Shown here: in pieces, positions 27,470 to 36,784 of the stretch
Layout of the letters: every line of letters starts with the position of its first letter
Numbering within the stretch: the first letter of the stretch is position 1
Assembly (NCBI GenBank): GCA_003141895.1
Contig: PLNT01000009.1
Location: 68,536-132,535 of the forward strand
Source of the DNA: Bacteroidales bacterium
Lineage (GTDB): Bacteria; Bacteroidota; Bacteroidia; Bacteroidales; VadinHA17
Length of the DNA: 64,000 nucleotides
Reading direction: 5' to 3'
Translations under genes and position numbers: made by a program
Notes under the pieces: model-generated
What the model was told of the DNA's origin: nothing
The model's input: the letters and a program-made list of their open reading frames with translations, nothing else
Databases searched by the model: none

Positions 27470-29251
27470 TCAAATCGGAGCTGTCTTAACTTCAAGCCAT
27501 AATCTTTCTTCTTCTGATAGATATGGACTTATTTTTTCGTACACTTCAGCATGATATAAATTAAGCCAGTCAATCTCTCTTTGATCAAGTAAAGAGATGT
27601 CAATCAGAGATTTATCAATATAGCAGAGAGAGACTGTTTCAAATTTTAAAAACTTCCCTGATTCACTTTCAGAATCTTCCGAACAAAGTATCAGGTTTTC
27701 AATCCTGATACCATACTCGCTTTTCCTGTAGATTGCAGGTTCATTTGAAATAAGCATACCGGGTTGAATAGCTGTTTTGGAGTCGGATCCGGTTGCCGGA
27801 CTTATACTCGGTGGTCCTTCATGGACATTCAGGCAAAAACCAACACCATGACCTGTTCCATGGCCGTAATTCAGACCCTCTTCCCAAAGCGGTTTTCTGG
27901 CCAGAATGTCTAGTTGAGAACCCCTTGTCCCGTCCGGAAATTTCGCAAGTGCCAGGTTTATGTGTCCTTTGAGCACAAATGAAAAATCTTGTTTCTGTTT
28001 TTCATAAGGTTTTCCTAAAGAAATTGTTCTGGTAATATCAGTGGTCCCGTTAAGATATTGTCCCCCCGAGTCTATAAGCAGGATCCCCTTTTCTATTATG
28101 TAATCTGATTCCTCTGAAGCTGAATAATGAGGCAATGCACCATGTTCATTAAAGGCTACAATTGTAGAAAAACTAGGTTTGAGATAATTTTCATTTTCTT
28201 GTCTAAAATGGTCAAGTTTTAAACCCAATGAGACTTCTGATACAGTATCTGAATTTTTGTCGAGCCAATAGAAAAATTTAGTCAGGGCCACACCATCCTT
28301 TATCATAACTTCCCTGATATTGTCAATCTCGACTTTATTCTTTATTGCTTTTAACCGTGTTGGGATGGTTACGTCTTCAATAATATTCATCTCCGAAGGG
28401 ATGGCTTTGAAAAGATTTGAGGATGTTGTTGCCGGATTGAGCAGAAGTGTTGAATCTTTCGGTAATGTTGATATTATTCCCGCAGTTTCTTCGTAAGGTA
28501 AAATCGTAATATCAAGTTTGTCAAATTCTGATGCGAGTTTTAAGGGAATTTTGCTTTCATCAGCAAACAGCAGAATTTGTTCTTCAGCAACAACCGCGAA
28601 GGATATCAGCAAAGGACTGTATTTAATGTCGTTTCCTCTTATATTAAGCAGCCACATGATATCATCAATTGAAGTAAGAAGATGATAATCAATGTTTCTA
28701 GTTCTCATTTCATATCTGACTTCTTCAATTTTATCTGAACGTTCCTTACCGCAATATTCTGTTAAGTGATCAAATGCTAAAGAATAAGGCATAGCCGGAC
28801 GGTCTGACCACAGGTCAGAAACAAGATCACAATTCATATCAAATGATACATGTTTGTATTCGAGTGATTTTTCAAATTCCCGGACAGTTTCAATTGAAAA
28901 AATGCGGTCATCTATCCCAATTCTGCTTCCATCGGTGATCGTTTCTGCAATCCATGATATGAAATCATGCTTCAGGGTACTGGAAGGATTTAAAAGTACA
29001 AAACCTGAATCATGGAGCTGGTTTTCAGCCTGTATATAGTATCTCGAGTCGGTCCATAATCCTGCAATTGAGTCAGTTACTACAACTGTACCGGAAGATC
29101 CGGTAAAACCTGTCAGCCAGGAAATTATACGCCAATGATCAGGAACATATTCGCCGAGATGGGGATCTGTTGAAGGAATTATATAGACATCAACACTATT
29201 TGATTTCATTGCTTCCCTGAGAGAAGAAAGCTTTTCAGAACTTAAGTTCAT
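27470..29251 (-). CDS. pepP: Xaa-Pro aminopeptidase (M24 family)
   Basis: Removes the N-terminal residue from peptides with proline in second position; cytoplasmic metalloprotease. The 593 residues from ATG 29251 match the long bacterial/eukaryotic form with two creatinase-like N-domains and a C-terminal pita-bread domain. Metal ligands are visible: two Asp in LIDSGGQYLNGTTDITR, the His of GHGTGHGVGF, and Glu in SNEPAIYRKSEYGIRIEN. A longer frame opens at 29299 but overlaps pntB. It sits 28 bases after pntB on the same strand and may be cotranscribed. Confidence 0.92.
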   Translation of the reverse strand: MNLSSEKLSSLREAMKSNSVDVYIIPSTDPHLGEYVPDHWRIISWLTGFTGSSGTVVVTDSIAGLWTDSRYYIQAENQLHDSGFVLLNPSSTLKHDFISWIAETITDGSRIGIDDRIFSIETVREFEKSLEYKHVSFDMNCDLVSDLWSDRPAMPYSLAFDHLTEYCGKERSDKIEEVRYEMRTRNIDYHLLTSIDDIMWLLNIRGNDIKYSPLLISFAVVAEEQILLFADESKIPLKLASEFDKLDITILPYEETAGIISTLPKDSTLLLNPATTSSNLFKAIPSEMNIIEDVTIPTRLKAIKNKVEIDNIREVMIKDGVALTKFFYWLDKNSDTVSEVSLGLKLDHFRQENENYLKPSFSTIVAFNEHGALPHYSASEESDYIIEKGILLIDSGGQYLNGTTDITRTISLGKPYEKQKQDFSFVLKGHINLALAKFPDGTRGSQLDILARKPLWEEGLNYGHGTGHGVGFCLNVHEGPPSISPATGSDSKTAIQPGMLISNEPAIYRKSEYGIRIENLILCSEDSESESGKFLKFETVSLCYIDKSLIDISLLDQREIDWLNLYHAEVYEKISPYLSEEERLWLEVKTAPI

Positions 29252-29279
29252 TGTTATATGATAATAAATAATGGATGTA

Positions 29280-30716
29280 TTATAAGCTTTTGACCTCATT
29301 TACCAGGCTCTGAAGAGTGCTTTTAGCATCACCAAACAGCATTTTGGTTTTGTCGTTATAAAAAAGCATATTCTCAATAGCAGCATATCCTTTCCCCATA
29401 CCGCGTTTCATGACAATTATGTTCCTGGCATCACGTGCTTTTATTATTGGCATGCCGTAAATCGGACTGGAAGGATCATCTTCAGCTGCCGGGTTGACAA
29501 CATCGTTTGCACCAATAACAACAAGGATATCAGTATTCGGAAGATCAGGATTTATCTCGTCACTCTCAATAAGCTGTTCATAAGGTACATCAGCTTCAGC
29601 CAGCAACACATTCATATGTCCCGGCATCCTTCCGGCAACAGGATGGATAGCATATTTAACTTCCACTCCTTTTTCTTCAAGGAGCTTATCCAGTTCATGG
29701 CAAATATGCTGGGCCTGAGCAACTGCCAGTCCGTACCCGGGAACAATTACTACCTTCTTTGAATAACTTAAAAGAACAGCAGCATCTGATATTGATATCT
29801 CCTTAACCGACCCCAAAATCTCTTCACTGTTTACCTTTCCGCCGCCGCCAAACACTCCTATAATCACGTTAAGCAATGACCTGTTCATTGCCCGGCACAT
29901 CAGAATTGTCAGAATGGTCCCTGCTGACCCAACGAGGATCCCTCCCGTAAGCATAGCCTGATTATTATACAGAAAACCTCCCATTGAGGCTGCTACCCCT
30001 GTGAATGAGTTCAACAAAGAGATGACCACAGGCATATCTGCCCCTCCTATTGGCATTACGAAAAGAACTCCATAAATCACAGCTATTGCGAACATTATAT
30101 ATATTAATGGAGTAAGTTCACTGCTGGCCTGCACATGCCGGGTCATTATATAAACAATAAATCCGATAAGTATAGCCAGGACAGTAAGATTAACATATTT
30201 CATCGCTTTTATCCGCATGTCACCTATCCATCCATCGAGCTTGCCAAAGGCGATCATACTCCCGGTCCATGAAATAGTGCCAATCATAAGTCCAAGCAGA
30301 ATAGCAAGTACCTGGCCATTCGCCATTCCGCTTTTTGCTATTAATTCCGGATTCACATGCTGAAATTCGACCATCGAGATCAGAGCAGCAGCTGCACCAC
30401 CCATCCCGTTAAAAAATGAAACAAGCTGTGGCATAGCCGTCATCTTGACACGTTTAGCTATTATCCATCCTATGGCAGTCCCTATTCCAATTGCCACTAA
30501 AATGTATCCTATGTTTCCTATTGGCTTTCCATCTCTTTGATGAAATAATATTGTTGCGACAATTGCAAGGCCCATACCAATTGCTGCCAGAGTGTTGCCA
30601 CGGCGTGCTGTAAGCGGGTGACTAAGCATTTTTAAACCAAGAATGAAGAATACTGATGCAATAATATAGGTTATCTCCAGAATTGGAATCCCTGTTGTTT
30701 GAGCAAACTGGTTCAT
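29280..30716 (-). CDS. pntB: NAD(P) transhydrogenase subunit beta
   Basis: Membrane component of the proton-translocating transhydrogenase, which makes NADPH from NADH using the proton gradient. The 478 residues include eight or nine membrane helices (1-290) and a C-terminal NADP(H)-binding domain (dIII) with GYGLAVAQAQH and the VVIGANDVVNPAAEDDP loop. Length matches the E. coli subunit. It is last of three genes in the order alpha part 1, alpha part 2, beta, with gaps of 8 and 21 bases. The NADPH could feed GltBD. Confidence 0.96.
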   Translation of the reverse strand: MNQFAQTTGIPILEITYIIASVFFILGLKMLSHPLTARRGNTLAAIGMGLAIVATILFHQRDGKPIGNIGYILVAIGIGTAIGWIIAKRVKMTAMPQLVSFFNGMGGAAAALISMVEFQHVNPELIAKSGMANGQVLAILLGLMIGTISWTGSMIAFGKLDGWIGDMRIKAMKYVNLTVLAILIGFIVYIMTRHVQASSELTPLIYIMFAIAVIYGVLFVMPIGGADMPVVISLLNSFTGVAASMGGFLYNNQAMLTGGILVGSAGTILTILMCRAMNRSLLNVIIGVFGGGGKVNSEEILGSVKEISISDAAVLLSYSKKVVIVPGYGLAVAQAQHICHELDKLLEEKGVEVKYAIHPVAGRMPGHMNVLLAEADVPYEQLIESDEINPDLPNTDILVVIGANDVVNPAAEDDPSSPIYGMPIIKARDARNIIVMKRGMGKGYAAIENMLFYNDKTKMLFGDAKSTLQSLVNEVKSL

Positions 30717-30737
30717 AAGAATTGTTTTTAACTCAGG

Positions 30738-31040
30738 TTACTTCTTCTTCTTAAACATCTCAAGCATCCTGTCGGTTACCACAAATCCCCCGACAACATT
30801 CAGGGTTCCCAATACCACAGCCACAAATCCAAGGATCATTGAACTTGTTGTTTCAGCATGACCTATTACAATTATTGCACCGATAATTACCACGCCATGG
30901 ATTGCATTGGCACCTGACATTAAAGGAGTATGGAGAATCGCCGGAACATGACTTATGACCTCGATACCCAGAAATATGGAAAGGATAACAATAAATATAA
31001 TCTCCCTGTGTAACAGGATAAAATTTAGAATTTTTTCCAT
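30738..31040 (-). CDS. pntA: NAD(P) transhydrogenase alpha subunit, membrane part (part 2)
   Basis: A 100-residue protein with three hydrophobic helices corresponding to the C-terminal membrane segment of PntA; it has the typical HVPAILHTPLMSGANAIHG motif. In many bacteria with split PntA this part is a separate gene, as here. It overlaps neither neighbour but is closely packed between the NAD-binding part and pntB. Confidence 0.95.
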   Translation of the reverse strand: MEKILNFILLHREIIFIVILSIFLGIEVISHVPAILHTPLMSGANAIHGVVIIGAIIVIGHAETTSSMILGFVAVVLGTLNVVGGFVVTDRMLEMFKKKK

Positions 31041-31048
31041 GAGGATTC

Positions 31049-32179
31049 TTAATTAATATTTAAAATTTGCTTAACTCTCTGACTTATATACGCTTTACCA
31101 TGAACTGCAGTTGTTACCTTAATAATATCATCATCCAGATTCAGAATCAATTTACCATCCTTATCTATCATTATTTTCAGCAGGTTAATTATATTACTTC
31201 CGAACATTTTACTTGCATCGGAGGGCATAGCCGAAGGAAAGTCGGTTTTTCCTATGATTTGTATTCCATTTACAATTATGTTACGCCCATTCTCAGTCAA
31301 TTCACAATTACCGCCTGAAGAGGCTGCAAGATCAACAATAACCGAACCTGGTCGCATTGAATAAACTGTATCTTTCACAATAAGTACTGGTGCTTTTCTG
31401 CCGGGAATCTGTGCAGTTGCGATTACTACATCTGAAGCTATGGCTCGTTTCTGGATAAGATCCTGCTGCTTTTTTTTAAAATCTTCTGTTTGTTCTACAG
31501 CGTATCCACCTGCTGAAGCATCCTCTTTTGCACCTTCAACCTCAATAAATTTTCCTCCAAGACTTTTTACTTCCTCTTTTACTGCTGACCTGACATCAAA
31601 TACCTCAACCACAGCTCCTAATTTCCTGGCTATTGCCAGCGCCTGTAATCCGGCTACTCCGGCTCCTAAGACAAGTACACGTGACGGTTTAATTGTTCCG
31701 GCAGCAGACATAAACATCGGGAAAAATCTAGGTAGAAGTGATGCAGCCTCAAGCACAGCTTTGTAACCGGCAACCGTTGCCATAGACGACAGAATATCCA
31801 TTGACTGTGCCCGGGTGGTCCGGGGTATAAGATCGAGTGCAAGAACAGATAAACCGTGAAGCCGGGCTTTTTCGAGCCATTCGCTGTTCACAACAGGATT
31901 GAGCACAGAACATAATACCTGACCTTCCGTGAAAGAATTAATATTATCCTCAACAGGGGGATTAACAGTGATCAACAATTCAGCTCCCGAAATAACCTCC
32001 TTACGTTCGGCTAATTGAGCGCCTGCAGTAAGATAGGCTGAATCAGCAGCAAATGCGCGCGCTCCTGCATTTAATTCCATTATTACATCGATACTCATCT
32101 TTTTCAGAGTTGCCACTTCCGCTGGAAGTAGAGCTACCCTGTTTTCAGATTCCGATTCCTTAAGGACGCCTACAATCAT
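31049..32179 (-). CDS. pntA: NAD(P) transhydrogenase alpha subunit, NAD-binding part (part 1)
   Basis: A 376-residue soluble domain I related to alanine dehydrogenase. It begins MIVGVLKESESENRVAL, has a KAVLEAA segment and the dinucleotide-binding motif VLGAGVAGLQALAIARKLGA with the acidic VEVFDVR after it. It dimerises on the membrane subunits and binds NAD(H). First gene of the three-gene pnt operon; no clear promoter box is seen in the 95 bases upstream. Confidence 0.95.
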   Translation of the reverse strand: MIVGVLKESESENRVALLPAEVATLKKMSIDVIMELNAGARAFAADSAYLTAGAQLAERKEVISGAELLITVNPPVEDNINSFTEGQVLCSVLNPVVNSEWLEKARLHGLSVLALDLIPRTTRAQSMDILSSMATVAGYKAVLEAASLLPRFFPMFMSAAGTIKPSRVLVLGAGVAGLQALAIARKLGAVVEVFDVRSAVKEEVKSLGGKFIEVEGAKEDASAGGYAVEQTEDFKKKQQDLIQKRAIASDVVIATAQIPGRKAPVLIVKDTVYSMRPGSVIVDLAASSGGNCELTENGRNIIVNGIQIIGKTDFPSAMPSDASKMFGSNIINLLKIMIDKDGKLILNLDDDIIKVTTAVHGKAYISQRVKQILNIN

Positions 32180-32274
32180 AATTTAAATTTTGATCTGTTT
32201 AAATATGATAAAAATTTCATTACCAAATTAGTAAACAATAATTTATCATAAAAACATGGTCGATTAAATTATAG

Positions 32275-33423
32275 TCAATATTTAATTTTAATCAAAGAAA
32301 CTTCAAGTATCAACGTTTCCCCGGGTGATATTACAAACCGTTTCTGACCCTTGATCTCTTTTCCATAATAGGCTGATTTTATCCCATAACCAAGTTCAGG
32401 TGGAATTACCAGGAGTCTGGTTTCCCCGGACTTCATTTCTTTTAATGCCTCATCAACACCCTTTATCAGTCCATCTTTTCCAATAACATGAGAAAAAACT
32501 ATGGGTTTGCTTCCTGGTACCGGGTTACCGCCTTCTGCCGAACTTACGAAACTCAGACCACTTACCAGTCTTCCTTTATACATTACATCAGCTATTGATC
32601 CATATAAAGGTGCATTTCCTTTTCCCTGTACAAGGATTTTGTACTTCATACTGTCAGGTAAGATTATCAGACCGGAATAATTCATTGAGATAAACTTTCT
32701 GGTTTCTGATTTTTTCAATTCCATTTCAGAATTAACTTTCTTCCATTGATTATCTAACAGATTTTTAAAAGTTTCGTCATCTACAATAAACTTTTCAGCT
32801 TCAGGTCCTGATCGGATAATAGTGATCGAAAAAGTTGTATCACCCTGTTCGATCTTATTAACTATATCCATTCCATCTGTCACCTCACCGAAGAGAGTAT
32901 AATTACCATCAAGGTATGACCTGTCACCAAGTGTAATATAATATTCACAAGTATTTGTATTCGGACCGTCATTAGCCATCCCTATCATTCCGGCTTTATT
33001 ATGACTCAGGTCGCTTATCTCATTCGGAATTTCATAACCTGTTGAACTCCTTTCAAAATTTGCAGGATCTTTCACAATTGATGGTTCACCACCCTGGATA
33101 ACATGTCCTTTAACAACTCTGTGCCATATAGATCCTTTAAAAAATGGTGTTCCGGGCGGATAAGATGAATTTGAAATTGTTCCTTCTGCCAGTCCTATAA
33201 AATTAGCCACTGTCATCGGCGCTTTTTTATAGTCAAGCGTCACAGAAAACCTTCCCTTATTTGTATTAAAATCAGCATAAATACCATCAGTCATAAAATT
33301 ACCTTCTAAAATTGAATCCGGTCTGTCAGTATGTTGAGTAAGCTGCCCGTTTACAACGCTAATCTTTAAGCTTGAAAGTAAAACGATGCAAATTACAAAT
33401 TGAAAGAAATGTAATCTTCTCAT
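32275..33423 (-). CDS. Exported dual peptidyl-prolyl isomerase: cyclophilin fused to FKBP
   Basis: A 382-residue protein with a signal sequence (1-27), a cyclophilin domain (about 45-205) and an FKBP domain (about 265-382), so two unrelated prolyl isomerase folds in one chain. In the cyclophilin the catalytic Arg is kept (WHRVVKGHVIQGG) but the usual Phe after it is His and the Trp of the active site is Tyr (SYLDGNYTLFG). The FKBP part keeps VIGKDGLIKGVDEAL and IPPELGYG. It likely assists folding in the periplasm. Single gene with its own spacing. Confidence 0.88.
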   Translation of the reverse strand: MRRLHFFQFVICIVLLSSLKISVVNGQLTQHTDRPDSILEGNFMTDGIYADFNTNKGRFSVTLDYKKAPMTVANFIGLAEGTISNSSYPPGTPFFKGSIWHRVVKGHVIQGGEPSIVKDPANFERSSTGYEIPNEISDLSHNKAGMIGMANDGPNTNTCEYYITLGDRSYLDGNYTLFGEVTDGMDIVNKIEQGDTTFSITIIRSGPEAEKFIVDDETFKNLLDNQWKKVNSEMELKKSETRKFISMNYSGLIILPDSMKYKILVQGKGNAPLYGSIADVMYKGRLVSGLSFVSSAEGGNPVPGSKPIVFSHVIGKDGLIKGVDEALKEMKSGETRLLVIPPELGYGIKSAYYGKEIKGQKRFVISPGETLILEVSLIKIKY

Positions 33424-33550
33424 GAATAATTATTTAGATATGAGGTTATATTAAAAAGAAAAACAAAAATAGGAATTTTTAACCTGAATTCATCCGGGCG
33501 CAGATGGCCCCCTTAAAATTGACATTCTTTTTCTTATTTTTACATACTAA

Positions 33551-34894
33551 ATGAAGGGAATGGGGATAAATGAAGGGACTGAGGTCGATGCCAGACCGGT
33601 AAAGGAACCTGGTTGGTTAAAACTGGATAATGCTGCCAAATTGTTTCCGGCAATAATGTCAGGAGAGCTGACTTCCGTATTCAGAATAACAGTCTGTCTT
33701 AAGAAACCTGTTAAATTCTCAGATATCCAAAAAGCAGTTGAGATTACTTCAGGACGTTTTCCCTATTTCAGCGTTTCTCTTGGAAGCGGATTATTCTGGC
33801 ATTATCTTGAATACAATCATAAACTACCGCGGATTCAGACTGAAGAAAAAATTCCCTGTACCGCTTTCGCAGCCAGAAGGAAAGATGAGCCTCTTTACCG
33901 GATACTGGTAAAAGAAAACAGGATCTCAGTCGAGTTTATGCATATTCTGACTGATGGCGGCGGCGCTTTCGAATATCTTAAATCACTCCTCTACTCTTAT
34001 TTCAAATTAAACGGAAGCATCATACACTCATCAGAAGGAATAATTATACCTGAAAGTCCGATAACTGATGGCGAAATTGAAGACGGATATCAAAGATTCT
34101 TCAGGAAAAAGATTCCACCACCCGGAAAACTGACTAAAGCCTGGCATCTGCCATATACGCTCAATGAAAAACCACGTTTGAAAATAATCCGTTCAGAAAT
34201 CGCACTGGATAAACTGCTTGAGATTGCACGAAAGAATAATGTATCAGTTACAGAATATCTTGTTTCTGTTTATATATACTCACTGCAGAAGATATATCTG
34301 GAAGAGAAGGAAAACGTAAAGAAACAAAAACGGGGAGTGCTGCGAATTGAAGTACCGGTGAACCTTCGGAAAAAATTACCAAGTATAACAATGCGTAATT
34401 TTTCTCTCTTTGTACTGCCTGAAATTGACCTGCGGCTAGGGGTCTATTCTTTTGAAGAGATCCTGATGATCGTTAAGTTTCAACTTCAAACCGGTGCAGA
34501 TTTAAAACAGCTTACACGTTTTTTATCTCAGAATGTTGGCCATGAAAAAAGTCCATTGGTCAGATTCCTCCCGTTATTCATTAAAACTCTTGCCATATCG
34601 GCTGTTTACCGGCGACTTGGATCAAATCAATGCTCAGGCATCCTGACAAATCTTGGAGCAGTTAAATTACCGGAAGAAATGGCAGAACTTATCGAATCAT
34701 TTGAACTTGTCCCGACACCTCCGAATACCCATGTTAAGATAACCGGCGCAATGGTAACCTTCGGCAATAAGCTAAGTTTGGTTTTTGGCAACATATCTGC
34801 CTCAACACGTTTTGAAATGCATTATTTAAAACATCTTACCGAATCGGGTATTCCGGTTAAAATTCTAAATAATAAGAAAAGATTAAGCGAATGA
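33551..34894 (+). CDS. Condensation-fold acyltransferase (alcohol acetyltransferase-like)
   Basis: A 447-residue protein of the CoA-dependent acyltransferase/condensation superfamily. The catalytic motif HxxxDG is present as His131-I-L-T-Asp135-Gly136, followed by GGG. The layout of two similar half-domains matches alcohol acetyltransferase-like and WES/PapA-like enzymes. Acceptor and acyl donor are unknown. Several ATGs lie close together at the start (33551, 33560, 33569); the first is used here. Its stop overlaps the start of the next gene as ATGA, a strong sign of coupled translation. Confidence 0.75.
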   Translation: MKGMGINEGTEVDARPVKEPGWLKLDNAAKLFPAIMSGELTSVFRITVCLKKPVKFSDIQKAVEITSGRFPYFSVSLGSGLFWHYLEYNHKLPRIQTEEKIPCTAFAARRKDEPLYRILVKENRISVEFMHILTDGGGAFEYLKSLLYSYFKLNGSIIHSSEGIIIPESPITDGEIEDGYQRFFRKKIPPPGKLTKAWHLPYTLNEKPRLKIIRSEIALDKLLEIARKNNVSVTEYLVSVYIYSLQKIYLEEKENVKKQKRGVLRIEVPVNLRKKLPSITMRNFSLFVLPEIDLRLGVYSFEEILMIVKFQLQTGADLKQLTRFLSQNVGHEKSPLVRFLPLFIKTLAISAVYRRLGSNQCSGILTNLGAVKLPEEMAELIESFELVPTPPNTHVKITGAMVTFGNKLSLVFGNISASTRFEMHYLKHLTESGIPVKILNNKKRLSE

Positions 34895-35595
34895 GCTATT
34901 GTCTAAACTGCGGAGTAGAACTTGATGAGGATGTGATATCCTGTCCTCTTTGCGGGTTTAATATCGGGGAGAAAAACGAATCCAAATCTGCAGATAAATC
35001 AGAACACTATCCATCTGATATTATCTTAGTCCATAAAAAGGAAACAAGAAGACATATCTGGGAGCTTTCGATGATAATATCATTTTCCGGTTTGGCTGTC
35101 TGTACAATAGTTGATTTTGTTATATTCAAAAACCTTTCATGGTCACTCTATGCTGATACCTCTATCCTGGTAGCATGGATTTGTCTTACGCTGATTTTAC
35201 TGGCTTTCAGGAAATATTTCATAATACTTCCCGGACTTATGCTCACCATTCTCACCATGCTGTTTTTATTTAATCTTTTCAAACCACCTCTAAATTGGTT
35301 CTATGGCATCGGTCTGCCTGTTACAGTTGTTTTTTTTATTTCAGTCAGCATAGTAATCTTGCTTTGGAACGTCGCTCATTTTAAAGGATTTAACATCCTT
35401 GCAATAGCATTTATCGTTCTTTCAGGATTCTGCATAGTTACAGAAGTTTTCATTGACAATTACCTCTTTAAGAAAGTTGACATTCACTGGTCTGCAATTG
35501 TTGCCGTATCAATTCTTCCTATAGCCCTGGTTCTTCTTTTTGTACACTACAGGATGCAGAAAGGTAAAAGGCTCGATAGCTATTTTCATGTATAA
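34891..35595 (+). CDS. Zinc-ribbon multi-pass membrane protein (DUF6320-like)
   Basis: A 234-residue protein with an N-terminal zinc ribbon (Cys4-x2-Cys7 and Cys18-x2-Cys21) and about six hydrophobic helices from residue 55 to 225. The combination with an overlapping condensation-type acyltransferase gene resembles pairs annotated DUF6320 in gut Firmicutes and Bacteroidota. The membrane protein may supply or present the lipid acceptor for the acyltransferase, but that is inferred from pairing alone. Confidence 0.7.
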   Translation: MSYCLNCGVELDEDVISCPLCGFNIGEKNESKSADKSEHYPSDIILVHKKETRRHIWELSMIISFSGLAVCTIVDFVIFKNLSWSLYADTSILVAWICLTLILLAFRKYFIILPGLMLTILTMLFLFNLFKPPLNWFYGIGLPVTVVFFISVSIVILLWNVAHFKGFNILAIAFIVLSGFCIVTEVFIDNYLFKKVDIHWSAIVAVSILPIALVLLFVHYRMQKGKRLDSYFHV

Positions 35596-35612
35596 ATAAA
35601 GGCGCAAAGGCA

Positions 35613-35656
35613 AAATGGCGTAATGGCGTAACGGTGTAAAGGCATAACGGCATAAT
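35613..35656. repeat. Degenerate 8-base tandem repeat after DUF6320 gene
   Basis: About five units of the form AAnGGCGT/AAnGGCAT follow the stop codon. There is no open frame across them. It is similar in placement to the tandem tracts after gltB and the 20518-22521 gene. Confidence 0.65.
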
Positions 35657-35722
35657 GCATGATTGCTCTGTAAGCAATGCAATTTAAGTTACTGAATGGA
35701 AAAGAATCTGGCAAGCTAATAT

Positions 35723-35762
35723 TAAAATGAAGGGACGTTGCATGCAACGTCCCTTCATTTTA
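35723..35762. terminator. Perfect 40-bp palindrome, probable bidirectional terminator
   Basis: The 20-base halves 35723-35742 and 35743-35762 are exact reverse complements with no spacer, centred on TTGCA/TGCAA. The ends are TAAAA and TTTTA, so a transcript from either side meets a GC-rich stem followed by U residues. It separates genes converging from left and right. Confidence 0.7.
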
Positions 35763-35829
35763 TTACTTATTTTAGAATTTTGGTAATCAGCTATTAACCA
35801 AATAAATAATTCACTGATTATACAGATTA

Positions 35830-36039
35830 TCAAGCTTGCTTATAAATTGATTCGATTTTTTTGTAAGATGCTATGCTGGTTATGAATGGCTCTCCTATTT
35901 CAGATAAGCAATTAGAAATGAAGACTTTTCTCAATCGTTTGCCTGCCATCGAATTATAAGTAATATCACGTTTACATGACAAGAGTTCCTTTGACATTAT
36001 GTTCTTTGCTTCGATTATTAAAGTCTCTTTGTTTTTCAT
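35830..36039 (-). CDS. Hypothetical small protein (69 aa)
   Basis: A basic, partly helical 69-residue protein starting MKNKETLIIEAKNIMSKELL and ending IESIYKQA. I do not recognise the family. The ATG follows an A/G-rich stretch (AAAGAAAGAAAA). It lies downstream of a CsbD-like small gene on the same strand and may be transcribed with it. Moderate doubt remains that it is a real gene, since only length and composition support it. Confidence 0.4.
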   Translation of the reverse strand: MKNKETLIIEAKNIMSKELLSCKRDITYNSMAGKRLRKVFISNCLSEIGEPFITSIASYKKIESIYKQA

Positions 36040-36203
36040 TTTTCTTTCTTTAATGGAATAATATCATTGAACAAAGATGAAGTTGTTAATCCCAGAAAAC
36101 TTACATTAAAGTGGAAATAACTTACATTATTCACAGTTATCCATTTTATGAGAAATTCTTCTTTTTATCTGTTTTTTTACTTACTGGCCTTATTTGTATA
36201 TGT

Positions 36204-36383
36204 TCAAAGAGCTATTATAATATTCAATAGTTCCTGGTTTGATTTTCCCAGTTTAAACCCAATGATATCCATCATTTCTTTTTCCTTGCCTTCCTGATAA
36301 TTAAGATCATTATCAGTTATTGAAGGGTACTTCTTTATCAGCTTTTTCTTTTTTATCTTCCAGAATCCTGCTATACTATTCAT
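36204..36383 (-). CDS. CsbD-like small stress protein (59 aa)
   Basis: A 59-codon frame from ATG 36383 to TGA 36204. It reads as a CsbD-type protein: an N-terminal WKIKKKKLIKKYPSITDNDL segment, then YQEGKEKEMMDIIGFKLGKS and a final NQELLNIII helix. This is the layout of the short CsbD/YjbJ relatives of Bacteroidota, in which a GxW..K.K.....LTDDDL block precedes an EGK....G..Q...GK..EE block. CsbD proteins are small hydrophilic general stress proteins of unknown mechanism. Here the initial GxW is partly kept (GFWKIKKKK). Confidence 0.65.
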   Translation of the reverse strand: MNSIAGFWKIKKKKLIKKYPSITDNDLNYQEGKEKEMMDIIGFKLGKSNQELLNIIIAL

Positions 36384-36746
36384 GTTTACGTGGATTAATT
36401 ATATGAAGGATTTCTTTATGGAACTGATTTACAACAAAGAATTATTTTAAAATCCAACCTGTTAAAAATAGAGTTAACCGATCCGTTTATGTTATACAAT
36501 AAAATATTAGAGTTATATAATTCACGTTTCCATTCCGGAGTATATCAAACTGGTTTGTAAGGCATTGTGAAGTTTTGGATAAAATAAGTATAATATTCCT
36601 CTGAAGTTTAACACTCATATCCGGAGATTTTTGTATATTATTATTCTGAAAACACGGATTTCAGGCATATTGCTTTTCGTTATTTAGAATTAATATAAAA
36701 TTACTGTTATTTTATTCACAATGTTATTATTTTCACACTAATTATT
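36384..36746. other. AT-rich intergenic region upstream of the hydrogenase operon
   Basis: About 360 bases without a supportable gene. It must hold the start region of the minus-strand CsbD-like gene and the upstream control region of the hydrogenase operon. I see no strong hairpin or repeat in it. Only very short frames occur. Confidence 0.6.
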
Positions 36747-36754
36747 TATCTTTG
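36747..36754 (+). promoter_or_regulatory. -7 promoter box of the hydrogenase operon
   Basis: TATCTTTG is an exact TAnnTTTG match 31 bases before the ATG at 36785. The nearest -33-like sequence is weak (TATTTTC). A TTG inside this box opens the same frame as the gene but cannot be a start if this is the promoter. Confidence 0.65.
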
Positions 36755-36784
36755 CATCGAAATCCAACACTAAAAAATAAAAGA

